NCBI RefSeq assembly: GCF_029360585.1
Contig: NZ_JAQZSJ010000006.1
Location: forward strand, 62,001-126,000
Length of the DNA: 64,000 nt
DNA from: Cohnella caldifontis
Lineage (GTDB): Bacteria > Bacillota > Bacilli > Paenibacillales > Paenibacillaceae
Direction of reading: 5' to 3'
The notes under the pieces are model-generated. The model worked only from the letters and a program-made list of their open reading frames with translations. It searched no databases and was not told where the DNA came from. Each line of letters opens with the position of its first letter. The first letter of the stretch is position 1. Positions 36,453 through 44,809 of this stretch are shown piece after piece. Made by a program: the position numbers and the translations under genes.

Positions 36453-38180
36453 TCATAAGTTTACCGTGTCCCTGAACTGCGCCGCGCTAAGCCGCGCGTA
36501 GATGCCGCCCGCCTTCGTCAGCTCCTCGTGGGTGCCTTCTTCTTCGATGCCGCCTTCCGTCACGACGATAATCCGGTCCGCATGGCGTATGGTCGCTAGA
36601 CGGTGCGCGATGATCAGCGTCGTTCGGTTATGAGAAAGCTCCTCGAGCGCTTGTTGGATCTGCTGCTCCGTCTCGGTATCGAGCGCGGACGTTGCTTCGT
36701 CCAAGATCAAAATCGGCGGATTCTTCAAGAAGATCCGCGCGATGGACAACCGCTGGCGCTGACCGCCGGACAGCTTCAGCCCGCGTTCGCCGATGAACGT
36801 GTCGAGCCCTTCGGGCAGCGCCCGCAGCATCGGCTCAAGGCTGGCTTTGCGCGCCGCTTCCCAAATCTCCTCTTCCGTCGCGCCGAGTCGTCCGTACGCG
36901 ATATTTTCGCGAATCGTGCCGTTGAACAAGAACACTTCCTGCTGCACGATGCCGATCTGGCTCCGCAACGATTGCTGCGTCATCCGACGGACGTCGATGC
37001 CGTCGATCGTCACCGCGCCTTCATCGATTTCGTAGAACCTGGGGATCAGGCTGCACAGCGTCGACTTGCCCGCGCCCGAAGGGCCGACTAACGCGACCGT
37101 CTCGCCCGCGCGAACGCTAAGGTTGACGTTCTTGAACACGCGCGCGTGATCCTCGTAACCGAACGTCACGCCCTTGAACTCGATATCACCGCGGAGGCCC
37201 GATACCGCGATCGCGTCCGGTGCGTCCTTCACGTCCGGCTCCGTATCCATCAGCTGGCAATAACGGCCGAAGCCCGCCATCCCTCTTGGATACAATTCCA
37301 GCAACGCGTTGATCTTCTCGATCGGCTTCATGAAAATGTTCACGTACAGCAGGAACCCGACGAGCGCGCCGTAGCTCAGATCGCCTTTGTACGCGAACCA
37401 AGCGCCGCAGATTAGCACGAGTATGTTGATGAGCCGAGTCAGCATGTAGATGCTGGCCGAAGTGAAGGAAATCGTGAAATAGGAGCGCAGCTTCGCTTGG
37501 CGGAATCCGCGGTTGCGCTTGGCGAACCGCTCCAGCTCGAACGTTTCGTTGCCGAACGACTTCACGACGCGGATGCCCGCGATGCTGTCCTCGACGCGCG
37601 CGTTCACCTCGGCGATCTGCTCGAACATCGTCGTCGCCGCTTTGTTCAGCTTTTGATTGAAATAGACGATAATCCACGCCAGCACCGGAACCGCGATGAA
37701 CGTAATGAGCGCCAGTTCCCCGTTCACGGTGAACATGATGCCGAACACGCCGACCAGGGTCATGAGCGCGATGAACAGGTCCTCCGGACCGTGGTGCGCC
37801 ATCTCCCCGAGATCGAACAGGTCGTTCGTCATCCGGCTCATGATCTGCCCCGTCTTCGTGTTGTCGAAGAAGCGGAACGACAGCTTCTGCACGTGCTCGT
37901 ACAGCTTCCGGCGCATATCGGTTTCGATATTGATGCCGAGCATGTGCCCCCAATAATTGACGATGAATTGCAGGCCCATATTAAGCAGATACAGGGCAAA
38001 CAAGCCGATGCATACCCACGCGACCTTGCTCCAGTTGCCCGTGGGCAGCAGCGTATCGATCATCCACTGCACGCCCAGCGGAAACATAAGCTCCAGCAGG
38101 GCGACCGCGATCGCGCAGCCGAAGTCCAGGTAGAAGAGCTTTTTGTAAGGCGCATAGAAGGTTAAAAACCGACGAATCAT
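36453..38180 (-). CDS. ABC exporter, fused membrane domain and ATPase
   Basis: 575 aa half-transporter. Six membrane helices (residues ~15-310) are followed by the ATPase with Walker A GPSGAGKST, Q-loop, signature KLSGGQRQR and Walker B ILILDEATSALD. It belongs to the MsbA/BmrA/YfiB-like exporters and should act as a homodimer; substrates range from lipids and peptides to drugs. ATG 38180 follows GGAGG. The promoter overlaps a Fur-like box, which suggests iron control and perhaps export of a siderophore or a role under iron limitation; this is inferred. Confidence 0.9.
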   Translation of the reverse strand: MIRRFLTFYAPYKKLFYLDFGCAIAVALLELMFPLGVQWMIDTLLPTGNWSKVAWVCIGLFALYLLNMGLQFIVNYWGHMLGINIETDMRRKLYEHVQKLSFRFFDNTKTGQIMSRMTNDLFDLGEMAHHGPEDLFIALMTLVGVFGIMFTVNGELALITFIAVPVLAWIIVYFNQKLNKAATTMFEQIAEVNARVEDSIAGIRVVKSFGNETFELERFAKRNRGFRQAKLRSYFTISFTSASIYMLTRLINILVLICGAWFAYKGDLSYGALVGFLLYVNIFMKPIEKINALLELYPRGMAGFGRYCQLMDTEPDVKDAPDAIAVSGLRGDIEFKGVTFGYEDHARVFKNVNLSVRAGETVALVGPSGAGKSTLCSLIPRFYEIDEGAVTIDGIDVRRMTQQSLRSQIGIVQQEVFLFNGTIRENIAYGRLGATEEEIWEAARKASLEPMLRALPEGLDTFIGERGLKLSGGQRQRLSIARIFLKNPPILILDEATSALDTETEQQIQQALEELSHNRTTLIIAHRLATIRHADRIIVVTEGGIEEEGTHEELTKAGGIYARLSAAQFRDTVNL

Positions 38181-38195
38181 GCCGTGTCCTCCAAC

Positions 38196-38214
38196 TGAGA
38201 ATCATTCTTTCTCA
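38196..38214. promoter_or_regulatory. Fur-like box
   Basis: A 19-bp element with arms TGAGAA and TTCTCA containing the core TGAGAATCATTCT, a close match to Fur sites of Firmicutes. It overlaps the predicted transcription start of the ABC exporter. Confidence 0.5.
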
Positions 38215-38216
38215 TG

Positions 38217-38245
38217 ATCGTAAAGATTTGCGGAGCGAATGTCCA
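38217..38245 (-). promoter_or_regulatory. Promoter of the ABC exporter
   Basis: On the minus strand TGGACA (38240-38245) and TACGAT (38217-38222) are 17 nt apart, placing the start of transcription near 38209 inside the Fur-like box. Confidence 0.5.
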
Positions 38246-38276
38246 GCATGACGAGGTCCGAATCGCGCAAGAAAAA

Positions 38277-38300
38277 GTCAGGGAGAAATTCGTCCCTGAC
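38277..38300 (-). terminator. Hairpin terminator insulating the exporter promoter
   Basis: Perfect 8-bp arms GTCAGGGA and TCCCTGAC (38277-38284, 38293-38300) followed on the minus strand by TTTTTC. Confidence 0.65.
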
Positions 38301-38406
38301 GGTCCTTTCGTTTCGTGCCTCGCAGTCACGTTTCAACTTCTTTTCACGAGCATCCTCAAAGCTGTATTCAAATGAACATGACCATGGGGACCAGTTTGTC
38401 CAGAGG

Positions 38407-38491
38407 GGCCGGGGTTAAGCTTACGCGGCAAGCTTAATCAACTGCTGCCCCCTGCGTTGGCTGGGGTTAAGCTTGCGCGGCAAGCTTAACC
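38407..38491. repeat. Tandem palindrome array A, two units, 52-bp period
   Basis: Two near-identical 33-nt copies begin at 38407 and 38459. Each carries a hairpin with arms TTAAGCTT/AAGCTTAA (38415-38437 and 38467-38489) and loop RCGCGGC. The region 38301-38690 holds no gene. Confidence 0.8.
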
Positions 38492-38690
38492 GGAAATTAT
38501 CCCTTGCTTTGGGCAGCGTTTAACCGATGCGGCCCGAAGCCATGCTTCATTGCTTTCCCAATTTTGGTAATTTAATCATTCTGAATCCCGAAAAAGCTAT
38601 AATTTACAGCATTTGTAAATTGCGAGAGTTTGGTGTATTTGCCTTGCTCAAAAGTCGGTAAAAAAAGCATTTGACATAGTACGCTGATCA

Positions 38691-39002
38691 GTTAAGAAAG
38701 TAAATTTCTTAATTTTTCTCTCAACACGGGGTTCAACGGCCAGTTAAGAAAGAAAATTTCTTAATTCCTCTCTCAACACGGGGTTCAACGGCCAGTTAAG
38801 AAAGAAAATTTCTTAATTCCTCTCTATACATGGGGTTCAACGGCCAGTTAAGAAAGAAAGTTTCTTAATTTCTCTCTATACATGGAGTTCAACGGCCAGT
38901 TAAGAAAGAAAGTTTCTTAATTCCTCTCTAAAGACGGGGTTCAACCTCCAGTTAAGAAAGAAAGTTTCTTAATTCCTCTCTATACATGGGGTTCAACCGC
39001 CG
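38691..39002. repeat. Tandem palindrome array B, six units, exact 52-bp period
   Basis: Units begin at 38691, 38743, 38795, 38847, 38899 and 38951. Each contains 8-nt arms TTAAGAAA and TTTCTTAA around a 5-nt purine-rich loop, then a shared ~30-nt spacer ending in GGGGTTCAAC. Whole units are alike, so there are no CRISPR-like unique spacers. The array runs into a truncated transposase fragment. Confidence 0.95.
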
Positions 39003-39292
39003 GTAAAAGATATAAGTTCCGAATCTCTCCCGATCGTCATGATCACATGACGTTGATTGACCTGGAACACATCCTCCTCCAGCAGTCTGCTCCGCTCTTC
39101 CGTCTCACCACAGGAACAGGTCGGGCAAAACCTCCCTTTGCAGCGATACAGTACAAGCCGCAGGTCGTGGCCCCCTTCGCACACCAGCAGCTTAAAACCA
39201 TTCTTTGGATTCCCGCGATCACGGAAATCGGCAACTTCTTTCAGGACATTCGCTCGGATCCTGCCTTCATTCTTCCGGACAAGCTTGCCCAA
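38993..39292 (-). pseudogene. IS91-family transposase remnant (zinc-binding N-terminal part)
   Basis: 99 codons. Residues 1-90 match the N-terminal zinc-binding region of IS91-type transposases: NGFKLLVCEGGHDLRLV, then YRCKGRFCPTCSCGETEE with the Cys cluster, then VNQRHVIMTIG. After that the sequence runs into array B and stops; the catalytic domain is missing. The only start is a TTG at 39292 with no good ribosome site, so the 5' end is probably truncated too. It is a dead relic. Confidence 0.75.
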
Positions 39293-39364
39293 CGTCCATG
39301 TTCATCGGATGAAACCTGAGCTTCACCCCGAAAAGTTATAAATTCTGGCGCCGAGATGTCAAAG

Positions 39365-39401
39365 AAAGAAGCTGCCTTCGGCTTACGCCTCGGGCAGCTT
39401 C
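39365..39401 (-). terminator. Terminator of the RbsABC-type operon
   Basis: Perfect 9-bp arms GAAGCTGCC/GGCAGCTTC (39368-39376, 39393-39401) followed on the minus strand by TTTCTTTG. Confidence 0.75.
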
Positions 39402-39426
39402 CTCACTCTCTCTTTATCATGCCGGT

Positions 39427-40926
39427 TCAAGCCGTCGCGAACTTCATGATGCGCTCCTGATCCGCCTCGCCGACCGGCAGCTCCGCGGCCACTTCCCCGG
39501 AACGCATGACCAGGATGCGGTCGGCCAGCGTCAGCACCTCGGGCAGCTCGGAGGAGATGAGCAGGATGCCGACTCCCTCTTGCGCTAACCGGTCGATGAT
39601 TTCGTAAATCTCGGCTTTGGCGCCCACGTCTACGCCGTGCGTCGGTTCGTCGAGGATCAGCAGCCGCGGTTTCGTGAGCAGCCAGCGCGCGAGGATCGCC
39701 TTCTGCTGGTTGCCGCCGCTCAGGAACTTGATCTCTTTCTCCAGATCGGTCGTCCGGATCGCCAGCCGGCTCACGTATTCTTCCGCGGCCCGGGCTTCCT
39801 TCTTCCGCATCAGCATCAGGCCGCGGGCGAACGATCGGAGTCCCGCCATGCTGATGTTTTCCCGCACCGACATGTCGGCGAAGATGCCCTGGATTTTCCG
39901 CCCTTCCGGCAGCAGGGCGATGCCGAGGCCGATCGCGTCGCGCGGCGAACGGATCCGGACTTCCCGTCCGTCCAGGCGAATCCGTCCGGCGGTTCGGGGA
40001 TCGATGCCGAAGATGCTCTGCACCAGCTCCGTCCGCCCGGCGCCGACGAGACCGGTGAGCGCCACGATTTCGCCGGGGTATACCTCCAGGTCGACGTTGC
40101 GCACCTTCTCGCCCGCGCATAGGCCTTCCACCCGCAGAATCGGCTTCGCCCCGGAAGGCACCGCGCCGTACTGCCTTTTGAACGACTTGGAGATCTCCCG
40201 TCCGACCATCAGCGAAATCACTTCGTTCGGCGAAGTCTCCGCGGTCCGAAGCGTATCGATATACTTCCCGTCGCGCAGCACCGTGATTTGATCGGAGATG
40301 GCGAACACTTCGTCCATCCGGTGGGAGATATAGAGTACGGAAACGCCTTGTTCCCGCAATTCCCGGATGATGCCGAGCAGAATCTCCGTTTCCCGGTGGG
40401 TCAGGGACGCCGTCGGTTCGTCCATGATGAGCAGCTTGGCTTCCAAGGACAACGCTTTGGCGATTTCCACCATCTGCATCTGCGAGATGCTGAGCTCCTC
40501 GATCGTCTGGTCGGGCCGGATCCCCTCGATGCCGATGCGGTCGAACAGCTCCTTGCAGGCTTTCTCCATCTCCCGGTACCGGACGAAGCCCAGCTTTCCG
40601 GTTTTCAGCCGGCCGATGTAGACGTTCTCCATGACGCTGACGTTCGTGGCCAGGGACAACTCCTGGTGGATCATGACGATGCCGGCTTCCTGGGCCTGTC
40701 TCGGATGCTTGAAGAAGACTTCTTTTCCGTCGAACGTCATGCGGCCCTCGTCCGGGGCGTACACGCCGGACAAGATGTTCATGAGCGTCGACTTGCCGGC
40801 GCCGTTCTCCCCGACGATCGCGTGGACTTCGCCCTTGCGGACTTGCAGGTTCAGCCCGTCCAGCGCCTTCACGCCGGGAAACGTTTTGGAAATCCGGTCG
40901 GTGTGCAGCAGTATGGGCCGGTTCAT
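39427..40926 (-). CDS. Sugar ABC transporter ATPase, RbsA/MglA family (two ATPase domains)
   Basis: 499 aa. The N-terminal domain is complete: Walker A GENGAGKST, signature LSISQMQ, Walker B LLIMDEPTASL. The C-terminal domain has the degenerate P-loop of the family (LVGAGRTEL), signature LSGGNQQ and Walker B LLILDEPTHGVDVGA. It energises import of a simple sugar or cyclitol. ATG 40926 follows GGAGG. It is the last gene of the operon permease - binding protein - ATPase, an order different from the usual rbsACB. Confidence 0.93.
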   Translation of the reverse strand: MNRPILLHTDRISKTFPGVKALDGLNLQVRKGEVHAIVGENGAGKSTLMNILSGVYAPDEGRMTFDGKEVFFKHPRQAQEAGIVMIHQELSLATNVSVMENVYIGRLKTGKLGFVRYREMEKACKELFDRIGIEGIRPDQTIEELSISQMQMVEIAKALSLEAKLLIMDEPTASLTHRETEILLGIIRELREQGVSVLYISHRMDEVFAISDQITVLRDGKYIDTLRTAETSPNEVISLMVGREISKSFKRQYGAVPSGAKPILRVEGLCAGEKVRNVDLEVYPGEIVALTGLVGAGRTELVQSIFGIDPRTAGRIRLDGREVRIRSPRDAIGLGIALLPEGRKIQGIFADMSVRENISMAGLRSFARGLMLMRKKEARAAEEYVSRLAIRTTDLEKEIKFLSGGNQQKAILARWLLTKPRLLILDEPTHGVDVGAKAEIYEIIDRLAQEGVGILLISSELPEVLTLADRILVMRSGEVAAELPVGEADQERIMKFATA

Positions 40927-40953
40927 GTAGGGACCTCCGCAAGCTTGAAATGG

Positions 40954-42027
40954 TTATTCCGGGAACAGCTCGTTCACGTTATCGGGCGTCAGGACGTCCA
41001 GCTTCACGGGCAGGAAATCGGCCGACGGCTTTTGGCCCGCCGCGAGGTAGTTGTACATCGTGACGATGGAATCGAACCCTTGGCCGAACGGATCCTGCGC
41101 GATCGCCGCCGCGATTTCGCCGCTGCGGACGTACTTTACGTTCTCGGGGATATGGTCGTAGCACACGACGCTGACTTTGCCCGTAAGCCCGAGGTCTTGA
41201 ATGGCTTTGGCCGCGCCGAACGGACCGCCGGCCGTCACGTAAACCACCTTCAGGTCCGGATTGGCGGTAATCATGTCTTTCGTGAGCGAATAAGCCGTTT
41301 CCGCTTTATCCTTGTTCTCGTATTTGCCAACGACCTGGATGCCCGGGACTTTCTCTTTCAGGTAATCCAGCGCGCCGTTCATTCTTTTCTCGTGCTGGGT
41401 CGCGCCGAACACGCCGGTGATGACGCCGATTTTGCCGGAGCCTCCGGTCAGCTTCTCGATTTGTTGGCCTGCCAGCTGCCCGGCGGCGTAAGCGTCCTGG
41501 CCCATGAAGGCGATGCGTTTGCTCGGCTTGGCGCCTTCGGCGACGGCCGTCAAGACGGGAATGCCCGCGTCGATCGCTTTATTGATCACCACTTCGGTGC
41601 CGTCGAAAATCGGCACGACGACGATGCCGTCGTATTTCTGCGTGATGGCGGTTTCCATGGCGGATACCGTGCGGTCCGCCGTCAGGTCGTCGCCCATGAC
41701 CACGTAATCCACGGTCGTATTGAAATTTTTCAGATAGTCCTTCGCCGCTTGGGCGCCGTCGCGGACCGGGAACCAGAACGGATTGTTCTGCCAGGACAGG
41801 AACGCGATGCGAAGCGGTTTACTCGGAAGCTGCTTGACGGCGGCGACGTTCGCGCCCTTCGGCAGCGGTACGTCGGGAGCGGCTTCGCCCGCAGCGGCGG
41901 ACGAACCTGCCGACGGAGACGCGGCGGAAGGCGACGCTCCGCCTTCCTCCTTGGCTTTGCCGCCGCAAGCGGCGAGAAGAAGCGTAACGAGAAGCATCGA
42001 AAGCAGCAAGGCGAACGTTTTTTTCAT
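40954..42027 (-). CDS. Sugar ABC transporter substrate-binding lipoprotein, RbsB family
   Basis: 357 aa. Signal peptide with lipobox LLAAC (Cys21), an Ala/Ser/Pro-rich tether (~24-60), then a Peripla_BP_4 domain (RIAFLSWQNNPFWFPVRDGAQ, GMDT-like loops, IAQDPFGQGFDSI). The QNNPFW motif is typical of ribose/galactose/inositol-binding proteins. ATG 42027 follows a G-rich site; the frame opens to 42966 but that part belongs to the permease gene on another frame. Ligand unknown. Confidence 0.9.
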   Translation of the reverse strand: MKKTFALLLSMLLVTLLLAACGGKAKEEGGASPSAASPSAGSSAAAGEAAPDVPLPKGANVAAVKQLPSKPLRIAFLSWQNNPFWFPVRDGAQAAKDYLKNFNTTVDYVVMGDDLTADRTVSAMETAITQKYDGIVVVPIFDGTEVVINKAIDAGIPVLTAVAEGAKPSKRIAFMGQDAYAAGQLAGQQIEKLTGGSGKIGVITGVFGATQHEKRMNGALDYLKEKVPGIQVVGKYENKDKAETAYSLTKDMITANPDLKVVYVTAGGPFGAAKAIQDLGLTGKVSVVCYDHIPENVKYVRSGEIAAAIAQDPFGQGFDSIVTMYNYLAAGQKPSADFLPVKLDVLTPDNVNELFPE

Positions 42028-42086
42028 TGGAATAACCCACCCTCGTCTGGTTTTGGTTTGCGGCCTTCCCTTTCTTCTTCCGTGTG

Positions 42087-43043
42087 CTAAGCGTTGGCGG
42101 ATCGGTTCTTGATGCTGTCGATGGCTACGGCGCCGATGATGACGAGGCCGATGGTCACCACCTGCCAATAGGCGGAAACCTGGAGCAGGACGAAACCGTT
42201 GCGCAGCACGCCCATGATCGCGGCCCCCATGACGATGCCCGGAATCGAGCCTTTGCCGCCCGACAGGCTGGCGCCGCCGATGACGACCGCCGCGATGACG
42301 TCCAGCTCGTAACCCGTGCCGGCAGCCGGCTCCGCGGTATCGAGCGTGCCGGAGACGATCATCCCCGACAAGGCGCACAGCGCGCCCATGATGACGTACA
42401 CCATGATCTTCATCCGGTCCGTCGGGATCCCCGACAGCTTGGCGGCCCGCTCGTTGTTGCCGATCGCGTAGATGTTCCGCCCCGGCAGCGTGCGGGTCGT
42501 GAACACGTATCCGCAGATGGCCACGATGAACATGATGATCACCGAAACCGGCACGTTGCCGATATGCCCTCCGCCCAAGTACGTGATCCCGTTGTCGATC
42601 GAGATCGGCATGCCGCCCGTAATCAGCAGCGACGTCCCTCTCGCGACGCTCATCATACCCAGCGTGACGATGAACGGATTGATCCGGACCTTCGTGATCA
42701 GCAAGCCGGACAACGTGCCCGCCGCGCATCCGAACGCCATCGTCGCGACGAATACCGCCGGCGCCGGCCATCCGAGCGAAGCGAGCGTCGCCCCCAGCAC
42801 GCCCATGAGTCCGAGCAGCGCGCCGACGGACAGATCGATCCCGCCCGTGATGATGATGAGTCCTTCTCCGACCGCCAGGATGGCGATGACCGAGAACTGG
42901 CGAAACACGTTGAAAATGTTTTGCCAGGTCAGGAAAAACGGGCTCATCCAGGCGATCACGACGCAAAGGATGAGCAACGCGGCCAAAATCGGAATTTCCT
43001 TCTGCCGGCCGGCCTGCCTGGCCAGCCTTACGAGTGCTTGCAA
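42087..43043 (-). CDS. Sugar ABC transporter permease, RbsC family
   Basis: 318 aa, about ten membrane helices. Family phrases: ILAVGEGLIIITGGIDLSVGA and AAVVIGGASLSGGKGS (the EAA-like loop). It starts with TTG 43043 behind GGAGGTGG. First gene of the three-gene importer; divergent from the YesM/YesN system, which is the likely regulator. Confidence 0.92.
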   Translation of the reverse strand: MQALVRLARQAGRQKEIPILAALLILCVVIAWMSPFFLTWQNIFNVFRQFSVIAILAVGEGLIIITGGIDLSVGALLGLMGVLGATLASLGWPAPAVFVATMAFGCAAGTLSGLLITKVRINPFIVTLGMMSVARGTSLLITGGMPISIDNGITYLGGGHIGNVPVSVIIMFIVAICGYVFTTRTLPGRNIYAIGNNERAAKLSGIPTDRMKIMVYVIMGALCALSGMIVSGTLDTAEPAAGTGYELDVIAAVVIGGASLSGGKGSIPGIVMGAAIMGVLRNGFVLLQVSAYWQVVTIGLVIIGAVAIDSIKNRSANA

Positions 43044-43197
43044 CCTGCCACCTCCATTGCCGGTTCCCCCTTGAGATGTTCCTTCCTGCCTTGCCCAGAA
43101 TCCATCTTAAAAAAGAATCGGCGCTCCGGATATGTGCCGGATTGGCAATTTTGCATGACGGATTAGACCAATCTGCCCGCGCTCGCGATTCCGGAAA

Positions 43198-43224
43198 TGA
43201 AAGCGCTCCATTCTGTGCTATACT
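43198..43224 (+). promoter_or_regulatory. Extended -10 promoter of yesM/yesN with partial cre-like site
   Basis: TGC-TATACT (43216-43224) forms an extended -10 box. Just upstream TGAAAGCGCT (43198-43207) matches the first ten positions of a CcpA cre site, but the last four do not fit. Confidence 0.4.
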
Positions 43225-43252
43225 TTAGTTCCGAAAGGCTGGGTGACCTTCA

Positions 43253-44809
43253 TTGCTGACAGGACCATGGAATCTGCGCACCAAGCTCCTCGCTCTGCTG
43301 TTCCTTCCTTTAACCGTGTTTCTTCTGACCACGGTGACCGCGATCCTGCGCATGAGCGCCATGGCGGACGACTTGACGCAATCGCTGTACGTGGAGACGT
43401 ACCAGAGCAGCAAGCTGATCCAAAATGCCGCGGGCTACATGAACAAAGCGCTGGTGGCGCAGCGGACGCTGATTTTCACGGATTACAAGAGCAATAAGTA
43501 CCGTTCGATCTACGACACTTACAAAAACAGCGTCAAGGAAGCGGTGTCCAACACCGAACAGGCCAAAACGTTCGTCCTGAGAAACGAGCGGAACGGCCGG
43601 ATCGTGCCGCCCGGCGCCGGACCCGACGTGCCGGCGCTGATCGACGAATATTTGAAAGCCTTCGAGCAATGGGAGACCCGCTCCAACACGATCATCGAAT
43701 CGATGTCCACGCGCGGGCTGCGCGGGGAAGACAAGATCATTTTCCAAGGCCTCATCCTGGACGAAGCCATCGCGGCGGACGAGAAATTCGACACCGCGAA
43801 CGAAATCATCCAAAACATCGAAAGCATCCTCGGCCGGCATTCCGCGGAGGTTACCGCCGAAATCAGGCACAACAAGCGGCAGCTTCAGCTGGTTCTCGTC
43901 CTGATCGCTTCCTTGACGTTCTCGGCCGCCTTGGTGTTCAGCCTGCTGCTCAGCCGGGGCATTCTGCTGTCCATCAAGGACTTGGTGCTGCTCACCAAAC
44001 GCGTCGCTCGCGGGGAGCTGAACATCGAGCCGATGAAAGTCCGATCCCGGGACGAAATCGGTCTGCTGACCGCAAGCTTCCTCTCCATGTGCGGCCGTCT
44101 GCGCGAATATATCGACATCGCGTTCGTCAGCAAAATCAAAGAGAAGGAGGCGGAGCTCCGGGCGCTGCAGCTGCAAATCCAGCCCCACTTCCTGTTCAAC
44201 ACGCTGGAAGTGATCCGGATGAAAGCCGTGCAAGGCGGCGCCCGGCAGGTCGCCGGCATGGTCAAGATCCTGGCGGATATTTACCGTTGGAACGTCAAGG
44301 GCCACAACGCGATCGTGACCCTGGAGGAGGAGCTGCACTACACGATGTCCTACCTGCAGCTGCAGGAGATCCGGTTCCAGGACCGGCTTCGCGTCACGAC
44401 CGACATCCCGGGAGACCTGCTCTCCATGGGCGTTCCCAAGCTGATCCTGCAGCCGCTGGTGGAAAACGCGGTCCGCCACGGCTTCCCGGACCGCGCGGAG
44501 GTTTGCGAAATTCGGATTTCCGCCCGAATGGACGGAGGCGACCTGGTACTGGCTTGCACGGATAACGGCGAAGGCATCGAGCCGGAACGTCTGGCCTCGC
44601 TTCGGAAGCAGCTGACCCAAGGCCATTCCCGCCCGGACAGCATCGGCGTCAGCAATGTCCATTCCCGGATCGCGCTGCTGTACGGCCCGCCATACGGCAT
44701 GACGATCGACAGCCGAAACGGCGCCGGCTCGGAGTTCACGATCCGGCTGCCCGCCCAATACGCACAGGAGATGAGAACCGCCTATGTGGAAAGTTTTGCT
44801 GGTCGATGA
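43253..44809 (+). CDS. YesM-family sensor histidine kinase
   Basis: 518 aa. Helix 1 (~10-32) and helix 2 (~215-238) bound an extracellular helical domain of about 180 residues; HAMP follows at ~238-290, then phospho-acceptor His in QIQPHFLFNTLEV (near residue 310) and HATPase_c (DNGEGI). The start is TTG 43253 with only a weak ribosome site. It overlaps the regulator gene by 26 bp and is divergent from the importer operon it probably controls. Confidence 0.92.
   Translation: MLTGPWNLRTKLLALLFLPLTVFLLTTVTAILRMSAMADDLTQSLYVETYQSSKLIQNAAGYMNKALVAQRTLIFTDYKSNKYRSIYDTYKNSVKEAVSNTEQAKTFVLRNERNGRIVPPGAGPDVPALIDEYLKAFEQWETRSNTIIESMSTRGLRGEDKIIFQGLILDEAIAADEKFDTANEIIQNIESILGRHSAEVTAEIRHNKRQLQLVLVLIASLTFSAALVFSLLLSRGILLSIKDLVLLTKRVARGELNIEPMKVRSRDEIGLLTASFLSMCGRLREYIDIAFVSKIKEKEAELRALQLQIQPHFLFNTLEVIRMKAVQGGARQVAGMVKILADIYRWNVKGHNAIVTLEEELHYTMSYLQLQEIRFQDRLRVTTDIPGDLLSMGVPKLILQPLVENAVRHGFPDRAEVCEIRISARMDGGDLVLACTDNGEGIEPERLASLRKQLTQGHSRPDSIGVSNVHSRIALLYGPPYGMTIDSRNGAGSEFTIRLPAQYAQEMRTAYVESFAGR

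Noticed and set aside
38301-38406. Possible small RNA or gene between the exporter terminator and array A
   Set aside because: No frame with a ribosome site, no strong hairpin and no promoter could be made out.
38691-39002. CRISPR array
   Set aside because: The period is regular, but the intervals between palindromes are nearly identical rather than unique, and no cas gene is present.
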